Assembly (NCBI GenBank): GCA_963836585.1
Contig: CAWIJV010000001.1
Coordinates: 372,001-436,000, forward strand
Origin: BTUB01 sp963836585
GTDB taxonomy: Bacteria > Babelota > Babeliae > Babelales > Vermiphilaceae
Direction: 5' to 3'
Length of the DNA: 64,000 nucleotides
Shown here one piece after another: positions 17,260 through 26,666 of this stretch. A program made the translations under genes and the position numbers. Under the pieces are notes generated by a model, which was not told the DNA's origin, made no database searches, and saw only the letters and a list, made by a program, of their open reading frames with translations. Each line of letters begins with the position of its first letter. Position 1 is the stretch's first letter.

Positions 17260-17520
17260 ATGCCAGTACCAAAACGAAAACGGTCCCGTGCCCGTAGAGA
17301 TTCTCGCTTCGCCAATAAAGGCATCAAGCCGGGAGCGCTTACCCAGTGCAAAAACTGTAATGCTGCCCAGTTGCCTCATCAAGTCTGCAAAAATTGCGGC
17401 CATTATAAAGGCAAAAAAATATTGGTAACCAAAACAGAACGTCTTTCAAAGCGTATGGCGATCAAGCACGCCGCTCAAGAAAAGGCCCGCTCTCAAGCGC
17501 CAGCCCAACCATCTGAATAA
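17260..17520 (+). CDS. rpmF: Ribosomal protein L32
   Basis: The start is ATG 17260 (MPVPKRKRSRARRD) after CAAGGATAT; the upstream in-frame ATG lies in the repeat element. At 86 residues it is slightly long for L32. The zinc ribbon CKNC...CKNCGHYKG (CxxC-x9-CxxC, residues ~29-45) is intact, marking the zinc-binding form. It is a component of the 50S subunit. An Ala/Gln-rich tail (~25 residues) extends beyond the usual end. Confidence 0.93.
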   Translation: MPVPKRKRSRARRDSRFANKGIKPGALTQCKNCNAAQLPHQVCKNCGHYKGKKILVTKTERLSKRMAIKHAAQEKARSQAPAQPSE

Positions 17521-17540
17521 AGAAAAAATCAAGGAGTTGT

Positions 17541-18200
17541 ATGGTTTCCTATGAAAAATACTTAGCCATAACAAAGCGTAATCCGATCTACTCAGGTGCC
17601 GCTTTGGCGGTGCTTTTGGCAATCACCGGTGGTTATTTTTTTTACCGAAATTCGGTAAAAAAACATGAAGCAGCAGCCTATGAAGTATTGGCCGATTGCA
17701 TGAATGAGTATGAGCAGGCAGTGGCCGGTGCGCGCGAATGGCATGATGTGAGTGCCATGTGTGAAGCGGGCTATCAAAAATATCATAAAACAAAAGCTGC
17801 CCCGTACTTGCTCGATATTCAAGTAGATGCGTTGATTGCGCAAGACAAAAAGCAAGAAGCATATGAAACGCTTAATCGTATGGTGGATCAAATTGGATCC
17901 CGTTCCCCTTTGCATTCTCTCTATAAATTAAAGCTCGGATTATTAAAAATTGATATGGCCGATGCGGCGATCAAAACTGCCGGTGTGCAGGATCTTGAAG
18001 AATTAGCGCAAGATACTCGCAACCAGTATCGCGATGTGGCTCAATATTATTTGGGCACCTACTATAAAGAGCATGGCCAACAAGATAAAGCGGTGACGGT
18101 TTGGAAAGAGCTGATCGCGCTCAATGATACGATTGCTGATAAGCAGGCTGGCTCCCCATGGGCCACGCTGGCACAAGAAAAGATGAACGGACTGGCATAA
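17541..18200 (+). CDS. Membrane-anchored TPR-like protein (YfgM/TPR_21 type)
   Basis: The 219-residue protein has one N-terminal membrane segment (GAALAVLLAITGGYFFYR, ~19-36) and a helical repeat body of TPR character (AQDKKQEAYETLNRMVDQIG; AQYYLGTYYKEHGQQDKAVTVWKELI). This resembles the TPR_21 family that includes the SecYEG-associated YfgM; envelope protein quality control is inference. Its TAA overlaps the gltX start (TAATG), so the two are translationally coupled. Confidence 0.75.
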   Translation: MVSYEKYLAITKRNPIYSGAALAVLLAITGGYFFYRNSVKKHEAAAYEVLADCMNEYEQAVAGAREWHDVSAMCEAGYQKYHKTKAAPYLLDIQVDALIAQDKKQEAYETLNRMVDQIGSRSPLHSLYKLKLGLLKIDMADAAIKTAGVQDLEELAQDTRNQYRDVAQYYLGTYYKEHGQQDKAVTVWKELIALNDTIADKQAGSPWATLAQEKMNGLA

Positions 18201-19597
18201 TGTCTACTGGCGTTCGCGTACGATTTGCTCCCTCTCCCACGGGCCATCTGCATAAAGGTGGCATGCGTTCTGCTATTTTTAACTGGTTATTTGCGCGCCA
18301 TAACAAAGGTGCGTTTTTACTGCGCATCGAAGATACTGATCTTGAACGTTCAAAAAAAGAGTACACCGATTCTATCTTGGCCTCATTTGCCTGGATGCAC
18401 ATCGATTGGGATGAACCGGTAGTAATTCAATCGGAGCGGTTTGCACGGCATCAAGAGATTGCGCAGAAGCTGTTGCGCGAAGAAAAAGCATACTATTGCA
18501 CCTGCAAAAAATCTGATACGCAAGAAGATTTTGCAAAATATGATGGCGCATGCCGCACCAAAAATAATAAAAGTGGTGCTATTAGATTCAAGATTCCTTC
18601 TGATTGCGAAGCAATACAATGGCAAGATCTGATTCGTGGCCTGATCAGCATCAATACTGATCAACTAGATGATTTTATTATTGTCCGCTCAGATGGTGCA
18701 CCGATGTATAATTTTGTGGTGGTGGTTGATGATGCAGATATGCGCATTTCTCATGTGATTCGCGGTGAAGAGCATATTGCCAATACGCCCAAACAGATTT
18801 TATTATACAATGCTGCTCATTTTTCACTGCCGCTTTTTGCGCATCTTCCTATGATCTTAGGGCCCGATGGCAGCAAGCTGAGCAAACGTGATGCGGCCAC
18901 CGGTGTCTTTGAATATAAGGCAGCCGGCTATCTGAGCGATGCACTTTTTAATTATTTGGTGCGCTTGGGCTGGGCGCATGGCGATCAGGAAGTGTTTAGT
19001 AAAGACGAGATGATTGCCTATTTTGATTTGGCGCAGGTGGGAAAGAAGGGTGCCATTTTTGATCAGCAAAAGCTCGATTGGATTAATGGCGTCTATATGC
19101 GCAACACAACCGATGAGCGGTTGCTAGAAATTATTGAGTCTGATGTTTGCCCAACAATCTTGAGTGATCTTCCCGAATGGCATCAAAGCACTATTTTATT
19201 GCTGATCAATATGTATAAGCAGCGGGCTAAGACTTTAAAAGAGATAGTAGATGATATTAAAAATGTGTATCAAGCGCCAAAACATTATGCCGCTACTGAT
19301 ATTGCGCAGTGGATTTTGCCTGAAACAGGCCAGCAGTTACAGCAGGTGCGCGAGTTGCTCGAGCGCCAGGATCCATTTTTATCAGATGAGATTACTGGCC
19401 TGATTAAAAATTGGACAAAAGAAAAAAATATAAAAATTACCGCTATCGCGCAGCCGCTGCGGCTTGCATTGATTGGTAAAACATCCGGTCCGGGTGTTTT
19501 TGAGTTGATGGCAGTTTTGGGCAAGCATGAAACGATGCGGCGAATTGATACGTTGTTAGATTATTTGAAGAGTACACATCCCCAGCCGTCGCTCTAG
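18200..19597 (+). CDS. gltX: Glutamyl-tRNA synthetase
   Basis: The 465-residue class I enzyme charges tRNA-Glu, and possibly tRNA-Gln where GlnRS is absent. It has the HIGH-type motif PSPTGHLHKGG (residues ~9-19), a Cys-rich zinc element (YYCTCKKSDT...GACR) and KMSKS-type KLSKRDAA. The start at 18200 overlaps the previous stop. The last residues (PQPSL) and the TAG stop are encoded by a copy of the dispersed CAGCCGTCGCTCTAG repeat, so the natural 3' end has been replaced or extended by the repeat. Confidence 0.96.
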   Translation: MSTGVRVRFAPSPTGHLHKGGMRSAIFNWLFARHNKGAFLLRIEDTDLERSKKEYTDSILASFAWMHIDWDEPVVIQSERFARHQEIAQKLLREEKAYYCTCKKSDTQEDFAKYDGACRTKNNKSGAIRFKIPSDCEAIQWQDLIRGLISINTDQLDDFIIVRSDGAPMYNFVVVVDDADMRISHVIRGEEHIANTPKQILLYNAAHFSLPLFAHLPMILGPDGSKLSKRDAATGVFEYKAAGYLSDALFNYLVRLGWAHGDQEVFSKDEMIAYFDLAQVGKKGAIFDQQKLDWINGVYMRNTTDERLLEIIESDVCPTILSDLPEWHQSTILLLINMYKQRAKTLKEIVDDIKNVYQAPKHYAATDIAQWILPETGQQLQQVRELLERQDPFLSDEITGLIKNWTKEKNIKITAIAQPLRLALIGKTSGPGVFELMAVLGKHETMRRIDTLLDYLKSTHPQPSL

Positions 19598-19625
19598 CGA
19601 GCTATGGCGGGCAGGCTGAGTAGCG
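19582..19625. repeat. Dispersed palindromic repeat at the gltX 3' end
   Basis: CAGCCGTCGCTCTAGCGAGCTATGGCGGGCAGGC. The same unit occurs at ~21887 and ~26688. It supplies the stop codon of gltX and lies just before the acpP ribosome-binding site. Confidence 0.7.
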
Positions 19626-19646
19626 GAGTTTATTCCAGGAGTTGCC

Positions 19647-19898
19647 ATGTCATCATTCTCATCGGAAGATACCTTCTCAAAAATTGCGACCATTGTTGCC
19701 GAAAAGTTAAAGGTCGATAAATCACGCATCACCCAAAGCGCAACGCTCACCGAATTGGGCGCCGATTCATTGGATCTGGTTGAGATCATCATGAAAATGG
19801 AAGATGTTTTTGGCATCGAAATTAATGATGAAGATGCTGAGAAGATGAATAATGTTGCCGATGTAGTTGCATATATTAATCAGCGGCGCACCAAGTAA
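19647..19898 (+). CDS. acpP: Acyl carrier protein
   Basis: The 83-residue acidic protein has the GADSLDLVEIIM motif; Ser41 is the 4'-phosphopantetheine site. It carries acyl chains in fatty-acid and lipid A synthesis. The start follows CCAGGAGTTGCC. It is slightly longer than usual at the N-terminus (MSSFSSED). No other fab genes are adjacent. Confidence 0.95.
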   Translation: MSSFSSEDTFSKIATIVAEKLKVDKSRITQSATLTELGADSLDLVEIIMKMEDVFGIEINDEDAEKMNNVADVVAYINQRRTK

Positions 19899-19900
19899 TC

Positions 19901-20260
19901 TTAGTTCACCGTAAATAGATATCGTTTTAATTTTGCCGGCCGTATATTTTTTTCCCACGAGCGTTTGTATTCAAACTTGATGTGCGCAGTTCCGCGTTTA
20001 AGGCCGGTAATATTCCATGATTGTATGCCGCCTGAGCCGGCTAGCCCCGTTTGTGAAGGTTCATACGGCAGCTCTTCGATTGCTACGGTAGAATTGCGCA
20101 TATTTAAGGGAGAAAGATACCAAGAAAATCCGGTGGTTGGATTGCTCTCTAATTGGATGGTAGTAGTTTCTCCTTTGGAAAGAGCTATATTTTGTTCAAC
20201 TTTGTTTGCTTGCGCAAAAAAGTTGAGGAATACGGTTGCTACGAAAATTTTTTTGATCAT
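19901..20260 (-). CDS. Secreted chagasin-family cysteine protease inhibitor (I42)
   Basis: The start is ATG 20260 (MIKKIFVATVFLNFFAQA) with SD AAAGGAAA. After a signal peptide of ~18 residues the 101-residue domain shows the three chagasin loops: NPTTG (40-44), GSGG (75-78) and RSWE (100-103, usually RPWE). This family blocks papain/cathepsin-type cysteine proteases by wedging those loops into the active site. Export suggests action in the periplasm, at the surface or in a host compartment; defence against host cathepsins is inference. The gene lies next to the outer-membrane protein cluster on the same strand. It has no cysteines, as is usual in the family. Confidence 0.87.
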   Translation of the reverse strand: MIKKIFVATVFLNFFAQANKVEQNIALSKGETTTIQLESNPTTGFSWYLSPLNMRNSTVAIEELPYEPSQTGLAGSGGIQSWNITGLKRGTAHIKFEYKRSWEKNIRPAKLKRYLFTVN

Positions 20261-20279
20261 GTTTTGTTTTCCTTTATTC

Positions 20280-21854
20280 TTAAAAACCAAATCCGCCTTT
20301 TATCCAGACGCCCCACTGAGAAATGGAATTCTTGTTTGCTTTAATCTCATGCCGCGGATTAAGGCCTTCAAATTCTACTTCACCGCCGATACCCAGGAAG
20401 GGCGCCACCCAGTGTACACAATCATCCCATGTGTAGCCAAAATTGCCAAATAATTTATTGGTAAATCCGCGCGTTGCTTCTGCGGAGCTTTCATCGATCT
20501 GACTATCATTAAAATATACCGGTGGGCTTGGATCGGCAACTGCTGCTTGATCAGTATACTCGTTGCCAAAAATAGTCGCAGTGCTTTGGGTAGCCAGAGT
20601 GCCGGCGGGAGCAGGAGAAACGGGCTGAATCCCTTTGAGTGCATAGGTGTTAGAAGGAATTGCATCGCGATTGCTAATCATTTCACGCGAGCGGAACCAG
20701 CCGTTGTAACCCAGATCCACCACATACCCACAATATTCGTAGCTTGCCATTATCACCGCATCAACTTGGATTGCCACCGAGACATCACATTCTAAGGTGG
20801 TGATATCGATAACCGGTGTGAGCGTATTAGTGTAGACGCCGCCATTAAAAATTTTTGCCAAGATATAGCGGGTGCCAAATCCTTGATACTCAAGATTATC
20901 CGGATCGGCCGGATTAATCAGATCAAATGATCGTGTTTGGCGCGATCCAAATAGATGGGTCATGTTAATGTCGCAGAATATAGTAATCTCTTGGTTCCCA
21001 TCTTTTTCCCACAATAATGCGTGGCTGGTAAACCCAACTCCCAGTTCTGCATGATGACCATTGCCGATGATCGGCTCAAACATATAGACCGCTTTTGATC
21101 GGGTGCCGCCCGGAATGGAACCGCGTAGATTGAGCCCGGCATGGCCCAGTGGCGTGTTAATAAAATTCCAACCGATAGCAATTTGTGCTTCGGCAAATCC
21201 CGAGAGCGTTGGTGGTGAATCGATCAACCCATATTTGAGCCCTTGGGTAACTTGGCCCCAGGTGAGATTTCCTTGAATTGCCCGCGTAAATGAGTTGGCC
21301 GGTGGTGTTACTGCGCCGGGTGCCATGTACGTAGCAGGATAGGCAACGGCCGAGGTGGGTGCTATCACTTCATTAAGATCATAGGTCCATCTGGTCCAGA
21401 CGTAGGGCACATGTGCACGAATATAAAAATCTTGATATCCCAGATAGACATCAAAATCGATAAGCGCCGTGCGAATTTTTGGGCTCATGTTTACGGTGCT
21501 TTCAAAAGATGGTGAGAGCCCAAAATAATCTGCCAAAATATCCAAGTTTGCGGTTCTATTAGGCACTTGGCTGCCGCTAATTACTAATGAATCCATTCCC
21601 CAGAAATATTCTGCCAAACGATTTGGTCTAAACGAGTGCTGATATTCGGGGGTCACATACAGCGCGCCATAAAAATTTTGGCAGTATTGATTAATGTAGC
21701 GGTGCCAGAGAACCAGTTCTCGTGCGGCATTTACCGATTCTGAGCGCGGGAGTAAAAATGTTTTGCCGCGCAAAGGTTGATTGATATCATCGGTATTGGC
21801 ACGCAACAGTCGTGCTGCGGTTATGAGTGCTGCAATTATTATTATTTTCTTCAT
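20280..21854 (-). CDS. Outer-membrane beta-barrel protein paralogue 1
   Basis: The 524-residue protein has a signal peptide (MKKIIIIAALITAARLLRA). It shares blocks with the next two genes: RSESVNAAREL near the mature start, ISGSQVP..DILADYFGL (~95-120), EPIIGNGHHAELG (~245), LFGSRQTRSFDL (~280) and the C-terminal SQWGVWIKGGFGF. Alternating hydrophobic strands and a terminal Phe are typical of BAM-assembled barrels. A porin or major surface protein is inferred; no named family is recognised. It is the shortest of the three. A palindromic element separates it from paralogue 2. Confidence 0.75.
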   Translation of the reverse strand: MKKIIIIAALITAARLLRANTDDINQPLRGKTFLLPRSESVNAARELVLWHRYINQYCQNFYGALYVTPEYQHSFRPNRLAEYFWGMDSLVISGSQVPNRTANLDILADYFGLSPSFESTVNMSPKIRTALIDFDVYLGYQDFYIRAHVPYVWTRWTYDLNEVIAPTSAVAYPATYMAPGAVTPPANSFTRAIQGNLTWGQVTQGLKYGLIDSPPTLSGFAEAQIAIGWNFINTPLGHAGLNLRGSIPGGTRSKAVYMFEPIIGNGHHAELGVGFTSHALLWEKDGNQEITIFCDINMTHLFGSRQTRSFDLINPADPDNLEYQGFGTRYILAKIFNGGVYTNTLTPVIDITTLECDVSVAIQVDAVIMASYEYCGYVVDLGYNGWFRSREMISNRDAIPSNTYALKGIQPVSPAPAGTLATQSTATIFGNEYTDQAAVADPSPPVYFNDSQIDESSAEATRGFTNKLFGNFGYTWDDCVHWVAPFLGIGGEVEFEGLNPRHEIKANKNSISQWGVWIKGGFGF

Positions 21855-21873
21855 ACATTACCTAATTTTTATA

Positions 21874-21969
21874 TCCTTCGATACCCAGCCGTCGCTCTTC
21901 GAGCTATGGCGGGCAAGCCTCTAAATCGTACTTGTCCGCCGAAGCCTTGGCGTAGGCTGGATCGAACCA
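21874..21969. repeat. Dispersed palindromic element between barrel-protein genes
   Basis: It begins TCCTTCGATACCCAGCC and ends GGCTGGATCGAACCA, with inner units CGTCGCTCTTCGAGCTATGG and CGCCGAAGCCTTGGCGTAGG. These units are the closest intergenic match to the insert in grpE. Confidence 0.75.
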
Positions 21970-21971
21970 TT

Positions 21972-23825
21972 TCAAAACGCCACGCCACCTTTAATCCAGA
22001 CACCCCACTGTGAGAAGGCACAGCTCATACACGAACCATCATCATACGGCTCAGAACAGTTGCCGGTGCTGTGATGTGCAAATTCCGCAAATCCTCCCAC
22101 GCCAATAAACGGTTGCCAATCACACGCGCACCAGGGCGGATTGTAACTGACGTGAGCAAATATGCGATTGGAATCGCCTTTTGTTTCTGCTGCTTCATAA
22201 TCGATTTGCTTGCTGGTAATCGTCACGGGGAATTGAGAACTTAATTGTTGGGTGCTCATGCCACCATCATCGCCCGGCATAATCACAATCTGATCGGTGT
22301 TATCATTGGTGGAGACCATCGCCCATTTATAGGCTGTCTGATCGATTCCCGGGTTTTGGTATTGGCTGGTATTAAACGGTGTGCCAACGGGTGTATTAGT
22401 TCCTGAATGAATAGTTGCTAAGCTTTCGGTGGCTGAGAGAGGAATCGGATCACCGGGGGTTAGGCCGGCGGGCAAATTAACGGCATCATCGGCAACAAAT
22501 CCATAGGTGAATGCATCACCTTTGAGTGCATAATTGGTGACGACTGCAAACGGAAGACCGGCACATGGTTTAATATTTTGGCAGGTTTTTGCCCAGTAAT
22601 CATAGCCAAAATCAAAATTCCAATTGCCCCACTGAATATCGATCATGGCAACTGCATCAACCTGCGCGGCAACGCGGACTTCCACATCAAAGGTGGTCAC
22701 ATTTGCCAAGGGGGTATACACATTTTGAAATTGCCCGGTGGGTGCCAGGCCACCCGCTGCAAGGCCTTGCGCATTATTCACGAATAAATTTTGTACTGGG
22801 GTTCCCAGCAGTTCCACGAGCATATATCTGCTCAGCGGATTATCGGCAAGATCAAAGGTGCGCGTTTGGCGTGCGCCAAACATATGAGTAAGATTTGCAT
22901 CAAAATAAAAACCGATGTAACGATCTTTGCAAAAATCGGTAAGCAGATCAAAATGGCAGGTGACCCCTAATCCCAACTCCCAGTGATGGCCGTTACCCAC
23001 AATCGGTTCGAATAAATAGGTACCCTCCGGGCGTGTGCCACAGGGGGCATAGCCGCGAATGTTGAGGCCAAAATGATGATCATCTTCTTGGATAAAGTTC
23101 CAGCCGAAGGCTGCCTGAAGTTCTGCCAGTCTCACGCTGCTGTGATGCTGGTTGGAGATTTTTGCGGCAGTGAGTGGTGCAAAGGTGACGCCGGCGCTGG
23201 TTAAATTGGGCGCCATGCCCAGGGAAGCAAATTGCTCGAAGCTGGTAAGCAAAAGATCGCGTGCGATGGCGGTTGTGCCAAAATAACCGGCAACATAGCC
23301 ATTCACGCCGGGTGCGGTGACATTTTCATTAAAATTAAGATTAAAGTTGGTTCCCACGAGTGGCGCATGGAATCTAAAATACAATCCCTCAAGCCATTCA
23401 TCCAAGCCTATATAATATTCCACGTCAAAAATATAACTATGCGCTTGAGGTTTGAAGGTGAGTGTGCTTTGAAAATCGGTGGGAAGGCCAAAATAATCGG
23501 CAAGCCAATCGGTGGCATTGCGATCGCCCACTTGGCTTCCGGAGACGATGATTGTTGGTCCTGGATCATTCACCAAATCGGTGCCAAAAAGAGAGCGCGC
23601 AATGCTGTTTGGATTGGTGCTTTTTTGATATTCGAAAGTGAATGCCCAGACTCCATAGAGGCAGTTATCCGGATCATAGAGATTGATATAGCGGGTGAGG
23701 CCCACAATATCTCTGACCGCGTCAACGCTTTGCGAGCGGGGAACAATAAGAGGTGTTACCGGCGCAAGGAAGGAGAAATGGCCCACTAATAAAAATGCTA
23801 TAGTAATGCGAAAAATATGATTCAT
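21972..23825 (-). CDS. Outer-membrane beta-barrel protein paralogue 2
   Basis: The 617-residue exported protein (signal MNHIFRITIAFLLVGHFSFL) has PRSQSVDAVRDIVGLT at the mature start, SGSQVGDRNATDWLADYFGL (~95-115), EPIVGNGHHWELGLG (~283), FGARQTRTFDLA and the C-terminus SQWGVWIKGGVAF. Closest relative in the window is paralogue 3, only 10 bp upstream, so these two are one transcription unit made by tandem duplication. Several Cys near the C-terminus (CACDWQ...CMSCA) are absent from paralogue 1. Barrel identity is inferred from the signal, the strand pattern and the terminal Phe. Confidence 0.75.
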   Translation of the reverse strand: MNHIFRITIAFLLVGHFSFLAPVTPLIVPRSQSVDAVRDIVGLTRYINLYDPDNCLYGVWAFTFEYQKSTNPNSIARSLFGTDLVNDPGPTIIVSGSQVGDRNATDWLADYFGLPTDFQSTLTFKPQAHSYIFDVEYYIGLDEWLEGLYFRFHAPLVGTNFNLNFNENVTAPGVNGYVAGYFGTTAIARDLLLTSFEQFASLGMAPNLTSAGVTFAPLTAAKISNQHHSSVRLAELQAAFGWNFIQEDDHHFGLNIRGYAPCGTRPEGTYLFEPIVGNGHHWELGLGVTCHFDLLTDFCKDRYIGFYFDANLTHMFGARQTRTFDLADNPLSRYMLVELLGTPVQNLFVNNAQGLAAGGLAPTGQFQNVYTPLANVTTFDVEVRVAAQVDAVAMIDIQWGNWNFDFGYDYWAKTCQNIKPCAGLPFAVVTNYALKGDAFTYGFVADDAVNLPAGLTPGDPIPLSATESLATIHSGTNTPVGTPFNTSQYQNPGIDQTAYKWAMVSTNDNTDQIVIMPGDDGGMSTQQLSSQFPVTITSKQIDYEAAETKGDSNRIFAHVSYNPPWCACDWQPFIGVGGFAEFAHHSTGNCSEPYDDGSCMSCAFSQWGVWIKGGVAF

Positions 23826-23835
23826 GTTTCAACCT

Positions 23836-25725
23836 TTAACTAAAGAATAATCCGCCTTTAATCCACACACCCCATTCGGATAAGTTAACCCGCTGGCAGC
23901 CTTTGCACCCGGCACACACAACGGCCGTGAGCGGTGGATTGGGGCAGACATTGCCGCTCGGGCATGGTTGCCCATTATGGCGCGGGCCAAATTCTGCTTT
24001 ACCACCGATGCCCACATACGGCACAATATCATCACATTCGGTCCAGGTATAACTGATATGCGCAAATATTTTGTTGGAAAGACCTTTGCTTGAGGCTCCT
24101 TTTAAATCGAGAGAACTTAATGAAAGGAATATCGGATCATTTGAGGTGAGCTGTTGCGTGGTGGCGCCACCGGCATCTGTGGGAGCTATCACAATCTGAT
24201 CTGCATTATTGAGAGTGGTGAAGAATGCGTACTGCGCATTATCTACGGCCAAGTTTGTAGCGCTACCCGCATCAGTACCGGTGCTGATGGTTGCTGCGCT
24301 TTGAGTGGCCGAGAGTGGAATTGGTGTGCCTGCAGGCGGTGACACAGTAACCGCATTGGAGGCAACAAAGCCATACACATACGCATCCCCTTTGAGCGCC
24401 CACACATTGCCGGACGCCAATGGCAACGGCCCGCCATCATTACGAATAGATATTTTTTCACACGCGCGGACCCAGAAATTGTAACCCACATCAACCGATA
24501 ATCCACAGGCAGAATAGTTAAAGAGCGCGGTGATGTCCACTTGCACCGGACTGCTCACATGGACCGGTATGGTGGTCAAATTTGCAACCGGTGTATACGA
24601 AAATTGGGGCGATGTGCCGGTTTGGAATTGTGCCGAAGGCTGGCTAATGTTAGCGATACTTCCTTGCGTTGGCGCAGCGAACAGATTAATAACCGGTGTT
24701 CCCAATCGTTCGGCTAGCATATAGCGGCTATTGGGTTTGCCGACGATATCAAAGGTACGTGTTTGTGTAGCGCGGCACAGATGGGTAAAGTTGCCGTTAA
24801 AATAAAAACCGAGTGAGCTTTCTTCATCTTCCGAGCGCCAAAACAGATAGTGCGCCATAAGACCGGCCCCCACTTCCCAATGTTTGCCATTGCCAACGAT
24901 CGGCTCGAAGGTATAGATTCCTTGTGGGCGATTACCGGTAGGGGCATACACTCTAAAATTAAAACCTAAATAAGAGCATTCATCAAGAATAACATTGTAT
25001 CCGATCGCCATCTGGATTTCTGATAGTGCGGTTTTTTGTTGGCGAGCCGGATCAAGCCGAGCATACTCCAGCGGTTCAAACAAAATATTGGCCGCAAGGG
25101 TGGGCACATCCCTATCAGAAAAAAAGTTTTCCGCTTGTGCCACCAAATCATTTACCGGAATTGCGGTGGTTGCAAAATATCCGGCCGGGTAGCCTTGCAA
25201 GGTGAGAGTACTCGTGACGTCTTCTCTAAAATTTAAATCCCAGCGGGTAAGTACGAGTGGCGCCTGCACCCACACATAGAGGCCATGCAGCCATTCATCA
25301 AGCCCGATGTACGCTTCAAAATCTACAATAAAATTGCTCACGCGCGGCTTAAAAAATAGTTGGCTTTGATAGGTGGTTGAAAGGCCAAAATAGTCGGCCA
25401 GCCAATCATTGGCGCCGCGATCAGGCACTTGGCTACCGCTGATGGTAATGGCAAGTTCATCCGAAGCAGTGAGCGAAGGTTCAACGGTGCCAAACAGTGC
25501 ATGAGTGAGTGCATCCGAATCAAATGAGCGGGTGCCTTCGAAGGTGATTCCGGTGGTAATGTATAAATTCTCCATGTCCCAGAGATTAATTTTGTCAGTG
25601 ATGCCCACAATATCGCGTGCTGAATCAACGCTGGGCGAACGAATAGAAATATAGGGAAGTACGGCATATACTGAAGGCGCATATGCGCAGATAAGAGAGA
25701 GTAGGGCTATTACATTTATAATCAT
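23836..25725 (-). CDS. Outer-membrane beta-barrel protein paralogue 3
   Basis: The start is ATG 25725 (MIINVIALLSLICAYAPSVYA), with a strong SD AAGGAG; the earlier ATG at 25743 overlaps the SD and is rejected. The product is 629 residues. The shared family blocks are present: RSPSVDSARDIVG, ISGSQVPDRGANDWLADYFG, EPIVGNGKHWEVGAG, ATQTRTFD and a C-terminus EWGVWIKGGLFFS with a Cys-rich loop (CAGCKGCQ) before it. It is the first gene of the barrel cluster, divergent from uppP. Confidence 0.75.
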   Translation of the reverse strand: MIINVIALLSLICAYAPSVYAVLPYISIRSPSVDSARDIVGITDKINLWDMENLYITTGITFEGTRSFDSDALTHALFGTVEPSLTASDELAITISGSQVPDRGANDWLADYFGLSTTYQSQLFFKPRVSNFIVDFEAYIGLDEWLHGLYVWVQAPLVLTRWDLNFREDVTSTLTLQGYPAGYFATTAIPVNDLVAQAENFFSDRDVPTLAANILFEPLEYARLDPARQQKTALSEIQMAIGYNVILDECSYLGFNFRVYAPTGNRPQGIYTFEPIVGNGKHWEVGAGLMAHYLFWRSEDEESSLGFYFNGNFTHLCRATQTRTFDIVGKPNSRYMLAERLGTPVINLFAAPTQGSIANISQPSAQFQTGTSPQFSYTPVANLTTIPVHVSSPVQVDITALFNYSACGLSVDVGYNFWVRACEKISIRNDGGPLPLASGNVWALKGDAYVYGFVASNAVTVSPPAGTPIPLSATQSAATISTGTDAGSATNLAVDNAQYAFFTTLNNADQIVIAPTDAGGATTQQLTSNDPIFLSLSSLDLKGASSKGLSNKIFAHISYTWTECDDIVPYVGIGGKAEFGPRHNGQPCPSGNVCPNPPLTAVVCAGCKGCQRVNLSEWGVWIKGGLFFS

Positions 25726-25883
25726 ATGGCACTCCTTTTTCAAAATGGTTCATTATGCTTCGTACTGAATCTTCATATATTTCGATCACAAAGTCAATCG
25801 TGATGCAGGGCCTTTTCATCTCTTGCAAATTTACTCGAATACTTCATGCTAAGTTTTACCTTTATTATAAAAAAGGATCCGCT

Positions 25884-26666
25884 ATGTTTCTATATCTCTG
25901 GCTTGCAACGCAAATTATTGTTGAGATGATGCCGATTAGCAGTTCGGCTCATCTGGCGATTGTTGAACGATGGTTCGGCAATCGTTGGCATAAAAAAGAT
26001 GAAGATGCCTATTATTTTTTTCATCTGCCCACGCTCATAGTAATCGGATTATATTTTTGGCACCAATGGTGGCATCTGCTGTTTGGTGCCGGCATTAATT
26101 ATCGCATGATTCTCTGGGTGATGGTGGCCGATAGTGTAGCGCTCTTGGGCTATATTTTTGTAAAAAAATATGTGGCAAAAGTGCCGATGATTATAGGATT
26201 ACTGCTCACGATATTTTTTATCTTTGGCTCGCAGCTGCTCGCTCAAGATAAAGCAGTGGATTTCTGTTATTTTTCTAACGCGCTCATATTGGGAGTTGCG
26301 CAAACTATCGCCTTTGTGCCGGGCGTTTCTCGTCTTGCGATCACTGTTTTTGCCGGCTGTTGCTTAGGATTTTCTGTAATGGATGCGTTTATGCTTTCAT
26401 GGTTGATACAAGTGCCGCTCATGGCTGCCGCGGCAGGAGTAAGCGGTATACGCCTTTATAAATCAGGAAAACTTGCGCAACTCTTGAATCTGCCCACCTG
26501 CTTGAGTATGCTCGTGAGTGGAGTGGTAAGTTGGTGGGTGCTTTTGGGAGTTATACAACTTCTTATCCTCCAAAAATGGTGGGTATTTGGGGTGTATATG
26601 ATAGTGCTAATCATCATGCTGATGATTAGCAAAAAGAAATCCTTCGATATGTCCAGCCTTCGCTAA
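25884..26666 (+). CDS. uppP: Undecaprenyl-diphosphatase (UppP/BacA)
   Basis: Integral membrane enzyme that recycles undecaprenyl pyrophosphate for peptidoglycan and other glycans. The start is ATG 25884 with SD AAAAGGATCC. The 260-residue protein has both family motifs: VEMMPISSSAHL (~residues 14-25) and FVPGVSRLAIT (~148-158; the usual SRSG is SRLA). About seven membrane segments are visible. The last residues (SFDMSSLR) and the TAA come from the start of a dispersed palindromic element, so the original C-terminus was replaced or extended. Confidence 0.92.
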   Translation: MFLYLWLATQIIVEMMPISSSAHLAIVERWFGNRWHKKDEDAYYFFHLPTLIVIGLYFWHQWWHLLFGAGINYRMILWVMVADSVALLGYIFVKKYVAKVPMIIGLLLTIFFIFGSQLLAQDKAVDFCYFSNALILGVAQTIAFVPGVSRLAITVFAGCCLGFSVMDAFMLSWLIQVPLMAAAAGVSGIRLYKSGKLAQLLNLPTCLSMLVSGVVSWWVLLGVIQLLILQKWWVFGVYMIVLIIMLMISKKKSFDMSSLR

